Below are positions 16,357 to 24,864 of a stretch of 64,000 nt of DNA, piece after piece; position 1 is the stretch's first letter, and every line of letters begins with the position of its first letter. Origin of the DNA: Luteipulveratus mongoliensis (lineage in GTDB: Bacteria > Actinomycetota > Actinomycetes > Actinomycetales > Dermatophilaceae); contig NZ_CP011112.1 in assembly GCF_001190945.1 (NCBI RefSeq), forward strand, positions 682,001 through 746,000, written 5' to 3'. A program made the position numbers and the translations under genes. The notes beneath the pieces are model-generated. The model was not told the origin of the DNA. It made no database searches and saw nothing but the letters and a program-made list of their open reading frames with translations.

Positions 16357-16874
16357 CAGTCGGGGTAGCCGCCCTCGACCGCGACGTCGGTCGGCGACTG
16401 GCACCACACGACATCGCGCAGGGTCTGACCGATCAGGTCGGCCGCAAAGGTCGCGACGACGTCGGGCAGGTAGGGCCGCGGCGGCAGGGGTGACCGGGGG
16501 AGGTACATCATGAAGACCGCCGCACCCTCCTTGATCGGCGCCGGCCAGCCGAGGTCGATGAGCGCCTCGATCTGGTCGTCGGTCCAGGCGTACTCGCCGC
16601 CCATTGACGCCGGACCGGTCAGATCGAGCAGGAGGCTGTTCTCCTCACGCATCGCCTGTACGACGGGTGCCGGCAGGAGGTCGCGGCGACGGTTGCGCAA
16701 TCGCCCCGTGAGGCGGCCCTTGGCGGGCTCAGGGGCGGCCGGGAAGGCGCGGGCCTGCGGGATGATCACGAGGTTCTCGTCCGGACCATGCTTCAGGAGC
16801 TGCTCGGCGACGCCGGCTTCCCAGGCCTTCCACGACGTGGTTTCCAGGTCGCGGGGCTCGTACACGCACTGCAT
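16356..16874 (-). CDS. TY-Chap/YbjN-like domain protein, hypothetical
   Basis: The protein has about 172 residues from ATG 16874 (MQCVYEPRDLE). The C-terminal half (REENSLLLDLTGPASMGGEY, LIDLGWPAPIKEGAAVF, DVVATFAADLIGQTLRDVV) resembles the type III secretion chaperone/YbjN-like peptide-binding fold (TY-Chap) common in actinobacteria. This is by pattern, with moderate confidence. The N-terminal half resembles SseB-like regions. The role is unknown. It is coupled to the deaminase gene downstream. Confidence 0.6.
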   Translation of the reverse strand: MQCVYEPRDLETTSWKAWEAGVAEQLLKHGPDENLVIIPQARAFPAAPEPAKGRLTGRLRNRRRDLLPAPVVQAMREENSLLLDLTGPASMGGEYAWTDDQIEALIDLGWPAPIKEGAAVFMMYLPRSPLPPRPYLPDVVATFAADLIGQTLRDVVWCQSPTDVAVEGGYPD

Positions 16875-17013
16875 CGTGCCACGCGAACGCGGGCCTGTGC
16901 CGATGGAATGGCGGCGTCCACAGTGATCGGGAACAACGGGCGTACGCCGCACGTATCAACGCCCACCTCCGTAGCCTCGTCTCGATAGAAGCGTCGGCAG
17001 CGGGGAGACGGAC

Positions 17014-19302
17014 ATGGCCGGGCACTGGGTCGAGCTGCGGATCCACGGCGTCAGCGGCGCGCCGCCCGAGGACCTCCTCGAAAGCGCCCACACCAAGCAG
17101 GTCGCGGGCGACTCCTCGGGTCGCTTCTTCCGACCGACTGACACCCTCGGCCAGGAGCTGCAGAAGCCGGGCCGGATCCTGGAGGGCTACCACTGGGGGC
17201 GGTTCACGTCGGGCAGCTGGCGCCAGGGGTTGTGGCTGATCCTGGTGCCGTTCGGCTTCGTCAACGCGGCGGCCTTCATGGTGCCGCACCCGGGCGACCG
17301 TCGGCCCGAGCGCGTCTGGCACACCATCGTCGGTGCGCTGATCCGGGCCCTGGGCATCTGTCTGACCTGCATCTTCGGCCTGTCGATCGGGCTCATCCTT
17401 GTCGACCTGCTCGCCTGGCAGTGGGCCGCAGGGCTCGACACGTTCAAGGGAGTCCGGACCGGCCTGCTGATGTCGGCGGGCCTGGTCGTGGGTGCCCTGG
17501 TGCTGCTCGGTCTGCACCAGCTCGGCAACCAGCACCGTATGAGGCGGGCGCCCGAGGACGCACCCGGCTCGATCGCGGAGTCCACCACCGTCGGCCTCTG
17601 TCGTAGGGCGTTCTACGCCGGCGATCCGGATGCGCCCACCCTCGGCCGGCTGCACCTCGCCGCGGGATGGACCGAGGTCGCGATCATCGGAAGTCTTACG
17701 GCACAACGGGTTTCGTCGAGCGGATTCCCTGACGCCCTGTTCGTGGCGGGCCTCATCGTCCTGATCCTGATCGCCGCCGCGACCACGCTGCTCGGTGACC
17801 CGTCGGGGTCCGTGACGGGCACGCAGCGGCACGAGATGTGGCACGACCAGGTCATGAGGCCGGTAAGTGTCGCGGCCCTGCTCTCCTCCGTCGGGCTCAT
17901 CGCGTGCTCGGTCGGCGCGTTGGCGGGCACCGATGGTCACGCGTTGACGCTCGACTTCGACCGGTACTCAAGCTGGTTGGCCGCTGTCGTCGGTGTCGGC
18001 GTGCTGGCGCTGCTCATCGCCAATGCGATCCTGGCCTGGCTGACCCGCAACCAGGAGGACGCCGATCCGCGACCGTTCCGCCGGTACGCCGGCGGTATGG
18101 CTCCCTGGGCGGCTGCCTCGACCGGCGTGTTCATCGGGGTCGGCTTCTGTGGGGCGTTCGTGCTCGGGACTGCTCGGCTGGTCGGTGCAAACGCGCAGAC
18201 GGCGCTCATCTACCGGACGACGTACGCCTGGGGTCTGACCGTCCTTCTCCTCGCCACGATGGTCGTGGTCGGCCTGCTCTTCACCATCGCCAAGCGGACC
18301 GCGCTCGTACGAGAGGTGGAGGCGTCGTACGACGTCCTGCGCCCGGACGCCGTCCTGCCGAGACGTTGGATCCTGCGAATTGCGTTGGCCTGCGGTGTAT
18401 CTCGCGTCAAGAACACCATTCCAGTGGTGTTCCTGACGACCGCGATCGGTGGCATGTTGATCACCGTCGTCACGACCGTCGAGATGTTCGACGTCAACCT
18501 GCCGACGGTGTTCGGCTGGCTCAGCGCGGTCCCGAGTGATGGCCCGTCCGCGCGCGTCGTGACCAGCCTGGGGACGTACGCACTCACCGGCCTGGCCGCG
18601 GTCCTCCTCGTCCTCGGACGACGATCACTGCGCACGGAGCAGACTCGTCGTGGCGTCAACGTTGTCTGGGACGTGGTGTCCTTCTGGCCGCACTCGGCGC
18701 ACCCGTTCGTCCCACCGGCCTACTCCCAGTTCGCTGTTCGTGAGCTGCGCAACCGGATCCGCTTCCACCTCGGGTTGCTCGATGTGCAGCCGCCCGAGGG
18801 TCCCGCCGACCGTGTCGTGGTCGCGGCTCACAGTCAGGGCAGCCTCATCGCGTTCGCGTCCACGATGTGGCTCGGCGAGGAGGAGTCGCGCCGGGTCGGC
18901 CTGTTGACGTTCGGGTCACAGCTGCAGGTCGCGTTCCCGCGGGCGTTCCCCGGCTACGTCAACCACGGGTTGATCGAGCAGGTCCACCAGCAGCTCGATG
19001 GCCGCTGGATCAACCTCTACCGTGAGACCGATCCGATCGCCGGGCCGGTGCTGTCCTGGGACCGTACGTCGATGGCCCAGGGCGATCCGCATTCCACCTC
19101 CGTCGGTGTCGGCGAGGGCGAGGACCGGATCGATGAGCGGACCGGTCGGCGTGAGAGCGGTGACGACTGGCGGCTGCTCGACCCGACGCCGTACGACCCG
19201 GAGCTCCAGCTCGGCGCGGTGGACCGGATGGGGCGCCACTCCGGCTTCATCGACTGCCCTGACTACGCCGAGGCGATCGAGCTCGTACGCCGCCCGCGCT
19301 GA
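17014..19302 (+). CDS. Large polytopic membrane protein with C-terminal serine-hydrolase-like domain
   Basis: The 762-residue protein begins WVELRIHGVSGAPPEDLLES, a sequence resembling soluble lipase-like starts. Roughly ten hydrophobic segments follow between residues 70 and 540 (for example GLWLILVPFGFVNAAAFMV and LLMSAGLVVGALVLLGL). The C-terminal region carries VVVAAHSQGSLIAFAS (residues about 595-610), a nucleophile elbow of alpha/beta hydrolases (H-S-Q-G-S), and a downstream Asp/His-rich part ending near MGRHSGFIDCPDY. It may be a membrane-bound lipase or esterase. Homologues are usually annotated as hypothetical. GGGAGA precedes ATG 17014. Confidence 0.75.
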   Translation: MAGHWVELRIHGVSGAPPEDLLESAHTKQVAGDSSGRFFRPTDTLGQELQKPGRILEGYHWGRFTSGSWRQGLWLILVPFGFVNAAAFMVPHPGDRRPERVWHTIVGALIRALGICLTCIFGLSIGLILVDLLAWQWAAGLDTFKGVRTGLLMSAGLVVGALVLLGLHQLGNQHRMRRAPEDAPGSIAESTTVGLCRRAFYAGDPDAPTLGRLHLAAGWTEVAIIGSLTAQRVSSSGFPDALFVAGLIVLILIAAATTLLGDPSGSVTGTQRHEMWHDQVMRPVSVAALLSSVGLIACSVGALAGTDGHALTLDFDRYSSWLAAVVGVGVLALLIANAILAWLTRNQEDADPRPFRRYAGGMAPWAAASTGVFIGVGFCGAFVLGTARLVGANAQTALIYRTTYAWGLTVLLLATMVVVGLLFTIAKRTALVREVEASYDVLRPDAVLPRRWILRIALACGVSRVKNTIPVVFLTTAIGGMLITVVTTVEMFDVNLPTVFGWLSAVPSDGPSARVVTSLGTYALTGLAAVLLVLGRRSLRTEQTRRGVNVVWDVVSFWPHSAHPFVPPAYSQFAVRELRNRIRFHLGLLDVQPPEGPADRVVVAAHSQGSLIAFASTMWLGEEESRRVGLLTFGSQLQVAFPRAFPGYVNHGLIEQVHQQLDGRWINLYRETDPIAGPVLSWDRTSMAQGDPHSTSVGVGEGEDRIDERTGRRESGDDWRLLDPTPYDPELQLGAVDRMGRHSGFIDCPDYAEAIELVRRPR

Positions 19303-19410
19303 CCAGGACTCGGCTCGGGTCCCGCAACGTGACCGGTGATCAACGGTCACATGCCTGAAACATCCACTTCTTACGTTGGCCTGACTGCTAGCGCGAGGGG
19401 GTGAGCCCTG

Positions 19411-21624
19411 GTGTTCGACCATGTCGACCCGTTCATCGGGACCGGCGCCACGGCGCTGCCCGCGCCCAAGGGTCTCGCCGCGACCTGGTGGTGGCCCAAG
19501 CCGCAGGTCGGCAACACCCATCCGGGCGCGACCTATCCGTTCGGGATGGTGTCGGCCTGTGCGTACTCAGGGGCGTATCCGACCGGATATGGCACCTACG
19601 ACTTCAACACCGAGGGCGTCCCGGACGTCTTGTACGACCGCCCTGTCGCCTCAGGCTTCACGCACTTCCAGCAGTCGGGCACTGGGGCAATTCGCAAGTA
19701 CTACAACTACTTTCGCGTGTCGCCGATGCTCGGGCCGCTCGATGACCTCGGGACAACTTGGGACTTGTCGGACGAGATCGCCGAGCCGGGCTACTACGCG
19801 GCGACGCTCGGGTCCGGCATCCGATGTGAGCTGACGGTCGGCCCGAAGTCGGCGGTGCACCGCTACACCTTCCCTGCCCACGAGCAGGCGCGCATCGTCA
19901 TCGACGCCTCAACCGGTGGGCTCGCGATACCGCACAGCCAGACCGTCCCGCTCCGGGCACACCTGGCGATGCTCGCCCCGGGCGTCGCTCAGGGCGAGAT
20001 CCACGTCGAGGGCGTGCCGCTCGCCGTCCACCTCGAGGTTGACGCGCCCGGCTGGCGCCAGCTGCTCTGGTACGACCGCCGCCTGATGCCCGGTGGCACT
20101 CGCCTCGACTTCGACTACATCCGGCCGACGACGCTGCGTCCGTTCGGGCTGATGTTCATGGGGCCGTCGCGGGCCGAGCAGACCATCGAGGTGCGGCTCG
20201 GCTTCTCGTTGCGCGGCTGCGACAACGCCGAGGCGAACCTGTACGCGGATCTCGGCGGGCGCGGGTTCACCAGCCGGCGAAGCGAGACGACTCAGGCATG
20301 GCGCGAGCACCTCGGTCGGGTCGAGATCAAGACCGAGTCTGCTGACCAGGCAACGGTTTTCGGGACCGCGTTGTACCACTCGCTGATCAAGCCGTGCTTT
20401 GCGCAGGACGAGAGCCCGTCCTGGACGACCGAGGGCCCGTACGCCTTCGACATCTGCACGATGTGGGACATCTACCGCACCCAGCTGCCTCTGCTGACGG
20501 CGCTCTTCCCGGACAAGGCGGTCGCGCTCGCGAGCTCGATGCTGTCGGTCTGCGAGCAGGAGGGCAACCTCCCGATCGGCTACCGGATGGCGAAGGGCGC
20601 GGACCGCTTCTCACGCCAAGGGAGTGCCCTCGCGCACACCTTCCTGGCAGACCTGTGTCTGCTGGATCTGCCTGGTATCGACTGGGACTGGGCCATGGTG
20701 CACCTCGAGATGGACCTGCGGAGGACGTACGGCGAGGACTACCTCGTGCACGGCGTCGCCCACCCGATCAGCCACACGCTCGACCTCGCCTACGCCTACC
20801 ACTGCACCGCCGCCATTGCCCGCAAGGTGCGCGACCGGGCGCTCGCCGATCAGCTGCGGTCGCACGCCGGAGGCTGGCGGGCGGCGTACGACCCGAAGAC
20901 CGGTCTGCTGCTGGACTCGACCTATTACGAAGGCGGCCGGTGGAACTACTCCTTCCGCCTGCTGCACGACATGCGCGCGCGGATCGAGCTGGCCGGGGGA
21001 GACGCGCCGTTCGTCGATCTGCTCGATCGCTTCTTCGGATACGACGCCGAGCCGGTCACCCAGCCGGGCGTACGTCCCAGCGTGGCTGAGATGGACGCGG
21101 GCTATGCGCTGGGTCGGTTCGAGGGGCTCAACAACGAACCGGACTACGAGGCACCGTGGGCGTACTACTACGCCGGGCGGCCGGACCGGACGGCCGAGGT
21201 GGTGCAAGCCGTCATCGCCAACCAGTTCGGAACTGGTCGCGGTGGACTGCCGGGCAACGACGACTCGGGCGGCTTGTCCGCCTGGTACGTCTGGGCCTCG
21301 CTCGGGCTGTTCCCGGTCGCTGGGCAGAACCTCTTCCTGGTGGGAGCTCCGGCAGTCTCCGAGTCTGCGGTGCAGCTGACGGACCACGAGTTGTCCATCA
21401 CCACAACAGGATTCGAGCCGGTCGAGCCAGGCGGACCGGTCTCGTACGTCCAGTCGATCGCCGTCGACGGCAAGACCTTGGAACGCCCCTGGATCTCCGG
21501 CCGCGAGGCCCGCCACATCCGCAACCTGCACATCGAGCTCGGCCCCTTGCCGTCAGCCTGGGGCAACCGCATCCGACCACCGTCCACGTCCGACTCCCTG
21601 CACACCACTGGAGGTGAGGCATGA
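19411..21624 (+). CDS. GH92 family glycosyl hydrolase (alpha-mannosidase type)
   Basis: The 737-residue protein starts VDPFIGTGA and NTHPGATYPFGMVSA, then SGFTHFQQSGTGA, all hallmarks of GH92. The C-terminal (alpha/alpha)6 domain contains the family signature GNDDSGGLSAWYVWASLGLF plus YNYEAPWAYYY-like NNEPDYEAPWAYYYAG. GH92 enzymes are calcium-dependent inverting exo-alpha-mannosidases acting on N-glycan or mannan mannose. No signal peptide is visible, so it is probably cytoplasmic. A small inverted repeat (GTGACC...GGTCAC, 19329-19350) lies in the upstream region. The stop overlaps the start of the glycosyltransferase (ATGA). Confidence 0.92.
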   Translation: MFDHVDPFIGTGATALPAPKGLAATWWWPKPQVGNTHPGATYPFGMVSACAYSGAYPTGYGTYDFNTEGVPDVLYDRPVASGFTHFQQSGTGAIRKYYNYFRVSPMLGPLDDLGTTWDLSDEIAEPGYYAATLGSGIRCELTVGPKSAVHRYTFPAHEQARIVIDASTGGLAIPHSQTVPLRAHLAMLAPGVAQGEIHVEGVPLAVHLEVDAPGWRQLLWYDRRLMPGGTRLDFDYIRPTTLRPFGLMFMGPSRAEQTIEVRLGFSLRGCDNAEANLYADLGGRGFTSRRSETTQAWREHLGRVEIKTESADQATVFGTALYHSLIKPCFAQDESPSWTTEGPYAFDICTMWDIYRTQLPLLTALFPDKAVALASSMLSVCEQEGNLPIGYRMAKGADRFSRQGSALAHTFLADLCLLDLPGIDWDWAMVHLEMDLRRTYGEDYLVHGVAHPISHTLDLAYAYHCTAAIARKVRDRALADQLRSHAGGWRAAYDPKTGLLLDSTYYEGGRWNYSFRLLHDMRARIELAGGDAPFVDLLDRFFGYDAEPVTQPGVRPSVAEMDAGYALGRFEGLNNEPDYEAPWAYYYAGRPDRTAEVVQAVIANQFGTGRGGLPGNDDSGGLSAWYVWASLGLFPVAGQNLFLVGAPAVSESAVQLTDHELSITTTGFEPVEPGGPVSYVQSIAVDGKTLERPWISGREARHIRNLHIELGPLPSAWGNRIRPPSTSDSLHTTGGEA

Positions 21625-22931
21625 ACATCGCCGACCACACGCACATCCCGCCGCGGCCGACCCGCCGCCTCGTCCTCGTCGTCCGTGCCGACCCGGTCAT
21701 CTGTGGGCACTCCGGCGAGGCGCGCTGCCTGGCCGAGGTCGCGCTCACCCGCGGCTTCGACGACGTCCGAATCGTGACGTGGCCGCTGGACCGTCTCGAG
21801 GAGGCCGGGCTGCCGCTCAAGCCACTCGATCATGTGATGCCGTACAGCCCTGGCATCACGGTTGAACGACCGGAACCTATTGGTGACTATCGGGTTCCGG
21901 ACGGTCGCTATCTCGCCGGACTGACCGGGCGACTCGTCGAGCTGTTCAGCGACGGCGTCCCGACGGTGGCCATGTCGCTCTACCTGAGCCCGCACGCGGT
22001 CGCGGTGCACGATGCGGTCCAGGTGGCGCGGCGCATCGGGCCGGCCCGCGTCATCACCGTCGCTGAGGCGGTCGGATCGGACATCACCAACGTCGTGCGC
22101 GAGTGCGTCGAGACGGGGCGCTTCGGTGCGGCGGCGCACATCCTGTCGGTCTATCTCGCGTCTGACCACTGCGTCGCGGTGTCGGACTACACGAAGGACC
22201 TCATCGTGGCTTCAGCCGCGACGCTCGACGCGATGCACGGGACGTCATTCGCCCAGCGCTGCCGCGACCGCATCGCCATCTCCTATCCCGCTGTCGACGC
22301 GTCGGCATATCTGTCCATCACCGAGCGCGACATCACCGAAACCCTTGGCCGCCGCGGGCTTTCGCGTGACGGCTATGTGCTGTTCCTCTCGCGGCTGGCC
22401 TCCGCGAAGGGCGTCGATGACTTGATCGATGCGTACGCCGGCAGTCGCGCCTCCCGACACGTGCGGCTCGTGGTGGCCGGGCGAGGACCGCATGAGCTGG
22501 CGATCCGCGATCGGGTTGCCGCTGCTGGGCTGGAGGGTCGCGTCGATGTGCTGACGGACGTGGACGACGCGGAGAAGCCGGCCTTGATGGCCGGGTGCGC
22601 GGCCTTCGTGCTGCCGACCCGGTCGCAGCCGGAGTTCGTCGAGACGTTCGGCATCGCCTTGGTCGAGAAGATGCTCGCGGGAGGCGGGCCGGTCATCACC
22701 TGCGCGACCGGCGGCGTACCCGAAGCTGTTGGTGACACCGCACTGCTCGTGCCGCAGCACGACCCGACCACGCTGCGTGAGGTGCTCGACGAAGTGGTGT
22801 GCGACTGGACTCCCGAACGCAAACACGGAGCCGAACAGCGTTCTCGCGCTTACGCATTGCAGTTCGATCGGGCGGAGGTCTTCGACCGCCTCTTCTCCCT
22901 GGCCGAGCCCCCCGCCATCCACGTCGCCTGA
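21621..22931 (+). CDS. Glycosyltransferase, GT4-like
   Basis: This 436-residue GT-B-type transferase has the N-terminal acceptor domain LVLVVRADPVICGHSGEARC. The nucleotide-sugar-binding half has LFLSRLASAKGVDDLIDAYA and VRLVVAGRGPHELAI, and the E-x7-E-like motif lies in PEFVETFGIALVEKMLAGGG with TGGVPE. Donor and acceptor are unknown. It overlaps the GH92 gene by four bases, so synthesis and trimming of a mannose-containing glycan may be linked; this is inference from gene order only. Confidence 0.88.
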   Translation: MNIADHTHIPPRPTRRLVLVVRADPVICGHSGEARCLAEVALTRGFDDVRIVTWPLDRLEEAGLPLKPLDHVMPYSPGITVERPEPIGDYRVPDGRYLAGLTGRLVELFSDGVPTVAMSLYLSPHAVAVHDAVQVARRIGPARVITVAEAVGSDITNVVRECVETGRFGAAAHILSVYLASDHCVAVSDYTKDLIVASAATLDAMHGTSFAQRCRDRIAISYPAVDASAYLSITERDITETLGRRGLSRDGYVLFLSRLASAKGVDDLIDAYAGSRASRHVRLVVAGRGPHELAIRDRVAAAGLEGRVDVLTDVDDAEKPALMAGCAAFVLPTRSQPEFVETFGIALVEKMLAGGGPVITCATGGVPEAVGDTALLVPQHDPTTLREVLDEVVCDWTPERKHGAEQRSRAYALQFDRAEVFDRLFSLAEPPAIHVA

Positions 22932-22935
22932 TACG

Positions 22936-22969
22936 CACTCATACACATGCTACTGTATGTGTATGAGTG
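22936..22969. promoter_or_regulatory. Palindromic operator of the toxin-antitoxin operon
   Basis: Thirteen-base perfect arms (CACTCATACACAT and ATGTGTATGAGTG) are separated by eight bases. The site sits immediately before or across the antitoxin start. Ribbon-helix-helix antitoxins normally repress their own operon by binding such a site. It is A/T-richer than its surroundings and probably also holds the -10 region. Confidence 0.75.
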
Positions 22970-23223
22970 TCATGGAGCGCCGACTGCAGCTGCTGCTGGA
23001 CCGAGAGCGCTATGCGCGGGTCGAGGAGGAGGCGGAGCGGTCGGGCCGCAGCGTCGCTGCGGTAATCCGTGAGGCGATCGACTGGCGCTTCAACGATGAC
23101 AAGACCACGCGGCAGCGGGCCGCGGCTGATCTGCTGGGCGGCACCACGGCAGTCCTCGGGACCGAGCCGGACTGGGCTGAGACGAAGAGTGTTATGGACG
23201 CCGATCTCGAGCGCACGATCTGA
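22963..23223 (+). CDS. Ribbon-helix-helix antitoxin
   Basis: The protein has 86 residues from ATG 22963 or 83 from ATG 22972 (MERRLQLLLD). The latter would keep the operator outside the coding region. The N-terminal RHH fold is RRLQLLLDRERYARVEEEAE followed by RSGRSVAAVIREAIDWRF. The C-terminal part (DWAETKSVMDADLERTI) would wrap the toxin. Its stop overlaps the ATG of the PIN-domain gene (TGATG), a standard type II toxin-antitoxin arrangement. It is probably autoregulated through the 22936-22969 palindrome. Confidence 0.85.
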   Translation: MSVMERRLQLLLDRERYARVEEEAERSGRSVAAVIREAIDWRFNDDKTTRQRAAADLLGGTTAVLGTEPDWAETKSVMDADLERTI

Positions 23224-23648
23224 TGGCAGACGCAGCATTCCTCGACACGATGGTGCTGGCGTACGCGGTGGGCGGTGCGCACGAGCAACGCGACGCGTGC
23301 CGAGCGATTCTGGAGCGCGCCGCCGATGGGGTCCTGGATCTGCACGTGAGTGCTGAGGCCGTGCAAGAGCTTCTCTTTCATCGCCTTCGGCGAACGGACC
23401 GGGAGACGGCCCTCGTGCAGAGCCGACACGTCCTCGCGATGTGCGTCATCCATCCACTCGATCGCGACGTCTTGCACGACATGCTCGACCTGGTGGAACG
23501 GACGGAGATCCGAGGACGTGACGCGATCCATGCGGCGACTGCGCTCGCGGCCGGCTTCGATCGCATCGTGACGACGGATGCTGCCTTCGACAGCGTTCCC
23601 GGCCTGCGCCGCATCGCCCCGGCCGATGCGATCGAGTTCGCTGGTTGA
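23223..23648 (+). CDS. PIN-domain toxin (VapC-like ribonuclease)
   Basis: This 141-residue PIN-domain protein carries the acidic residues needed for Mg2+-dependent RNA cleavage: Asp in AFLDTMVLAYA, Glu in EAVQELLFHR, Asp in RGRDAIHAATAL and Asp in VTTDAAFDSV. It is translated with the preceding RHH antitoxin and should be neutralised by it. The target RNA is unknown. The last residues and the TGA stop (GCT GGT TGA) fall on the end of a palindromic repeat element that begins at 23643. Confidence 0.9.
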   Translation: MADAAFLDTMVLAYAVGGAHEQRDACRAILERAADGVLDLHVSAEAVQELLFHRLRRTDRETALVQSRHVLAMCVIHPLDRDVLHDMLDLVERTEIRGRDAIHAATALAAGFDRIVTTDAAFDSVPGLRRIAPADAIEFAG

Positions 23649-23757
23649 GCCGAGCGAGCCGCTAGGGGGCCGAGTCGAGTCAGGTGACGCGAGGACCGAG
23701 TCTCATTGCGTCGCAACGCGTTTCGACTCGGCTCCACTGGCGCTCCACCGCTCAACC
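23643..23757. repeat. Nested palindromic element, copy 3 (subfamily A)
   Basis: The ends are GGTTGAGCC and GCTCAACC, with inner arms around GAGTCGAGTCAGG and the partly diverged GTTTCGACTC. The element lies between the convergent PIN toxin and MerR-ClpN genes. Both genes use the TGA inside its GGTTGA termini as stop codon, one from each end. Confidence 0.8.
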
Positions 23758-24804
23758 AACGGGCTTCGGCCACCGTTTGGTGATCTCGGTGGTGATGAGC
23801 GCGTGCAGGTCGTCCGAGGTGAAGCCGAGGTTGTGCAGGATGCGAGCGGCGAGGCTCTCCTCGACGCGGATCAGGCCGAGCAGCGTGTGCTCGGTGCCGA
23901 CCCAGTTGTGGCCGAGATCCGATGACGCGTGGAGGGCCTGCTCGATGGCCTCCTTGCTGTCCGGCCCGAAGGCGATGTGACCGAGCAACGTGGTTGTCCC
24001 GGCCGGCGGCATCGCGTCCTCGATCGCGGTGCGGAGGTCCTGCTCGGACCTGCCTTTCGAGGTCAGTACGTCGTAGGCGAGGCCCTTCGGCTCGTCGAGC
24101 AGGCCGAGCAGCATGTGCTCGGTGCCGATGAGCTCATGCTTGTACGACCGTGCGGACTCTTGCGCGAGCATGATGCAGTGCCGATTCAGCTTGGTGAATC
24201 GCTCGAAGGCGTTCGGCGACCGGTGTCGCTGGGTGGCCGTCGTCCCACCCAGCGCCTCGCTGATCTCGTTCCATGACGCGCCGCCCTGCTTGGCCTCGCG
24301 GACGAAGTGGTCAACGAGCTGTTCACCGAGGTCGGACAGGGAGTCTGCGCGCTGTCGCGCCTCGCTGACCCTGGCCAGATCGTCGGCGTCGGGGAGCTCC
24401 TCGTAGAGCCGCGCGATCAGGTCGGCGAGGCTGACGTTGAGCGTCGGGGAAGAAGTCATCGTGTTGTCCTGTCCTCTGAGAAGGGCAACGAGAGACGTGA
24501 GGACCTCGCGGGTCGATGCCGTGTGAGCCTCGACGTGGCGCCAGTACGACAGCACTTCACCGGCCGCGGCTTCCGGGGTCGAGGCCCCGATGATCGCCGC
24601 GATGCGTGGCAGCGGCACCCCGGCCGAGCGCAGCCGGGCCACGAGGCGGGCCTGCTCGACCTGCTCCGGGGCGTAGTAGCGATAGCCGTTGCTCGGGTTC
24701 ACCTCGGCCGGCGTCAGCAGCTCGAGCTCGTCGTACAGACGCAGGGCCTTGGCAGTCAGCCCGCTCGCGCGTGCGAACTCACCGATACTCAACACGCAGG
24801 TCAT
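23752..24804 (-). CDS. MerR-type regulator fused to tandem Clp-N (ClpA/ClpC N-domain) repeats
   Basis: The protein has 350 residues. Residues 1-75 form a MerR helix-turn-helix (LSIGEFARASGLTAKALRLY and PSNGYRYYAPEQVEQARLV), followed by a helical linker. Residues about 150-195 look like a second small HTH (GASWNEISEALGGTTATQRH). Two Clp-N repeats follow: about 203-275 (FTKLNRHCIMLAQESA, LIGTEHMLLGLL) and about 285-350 (EAIEQALHASSDLGHNW, VGTEHTLLGLI). Clp-N domains bind adaptors or substrates of the ClpC unfoldase, and no ATPase is present here. An internal ATG (residue 116, MTSSPTLNV) preceded by a purine-rich stretch could give a separate Clp-N protein. The stop codon comes from the palindromic element. 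Confidence 0.85.
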   Translation of the reverse strand: MTCVLSIGEFARASGLTAKALRLYDELELLTPAEVNPSNGYRYYAPEQVEQARLVARLRSAGVPLPRIAAIIGASTPEAAAGEVLSYWRHVEAHTASTREVLTSLVALLRGQDNTMTSSPTLNVSLADLIARLYEELPDADDLARVSEARQRADSLSDLGEQLVDHFVREAKQGGASWNEISEALGGTTATQRHRSPNAFERFTKLNRHCIMLAQESARSYKHELIGTEHMLLGLLDEPKGLAYDVLTSKGRSEQDLRTAIEDAMPPAGTTTLLGHIAFGPDSKEAIEQALHASSDLGHNWVGTEHTLLGLIRVEESLAARILHNLGFTSDDLHALITTEITKRWPKPVG

Positions 24805-24864
24805 CCTCTCGCTTGGGCGCTGGTTGCGCCTGTAGAGACCCTCCGCGTTGCCCTAGGGGGAAGG

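Noticed and set aside
16729-17940. Minus-strand frame of 403 codons opposite the large membrane protein gene
   Set aside because: It is rich in Arg, Gln and His, has no family sequence, and lies over a well-supported plus-strand gene; a shadow frame of high-GC coding DNA.
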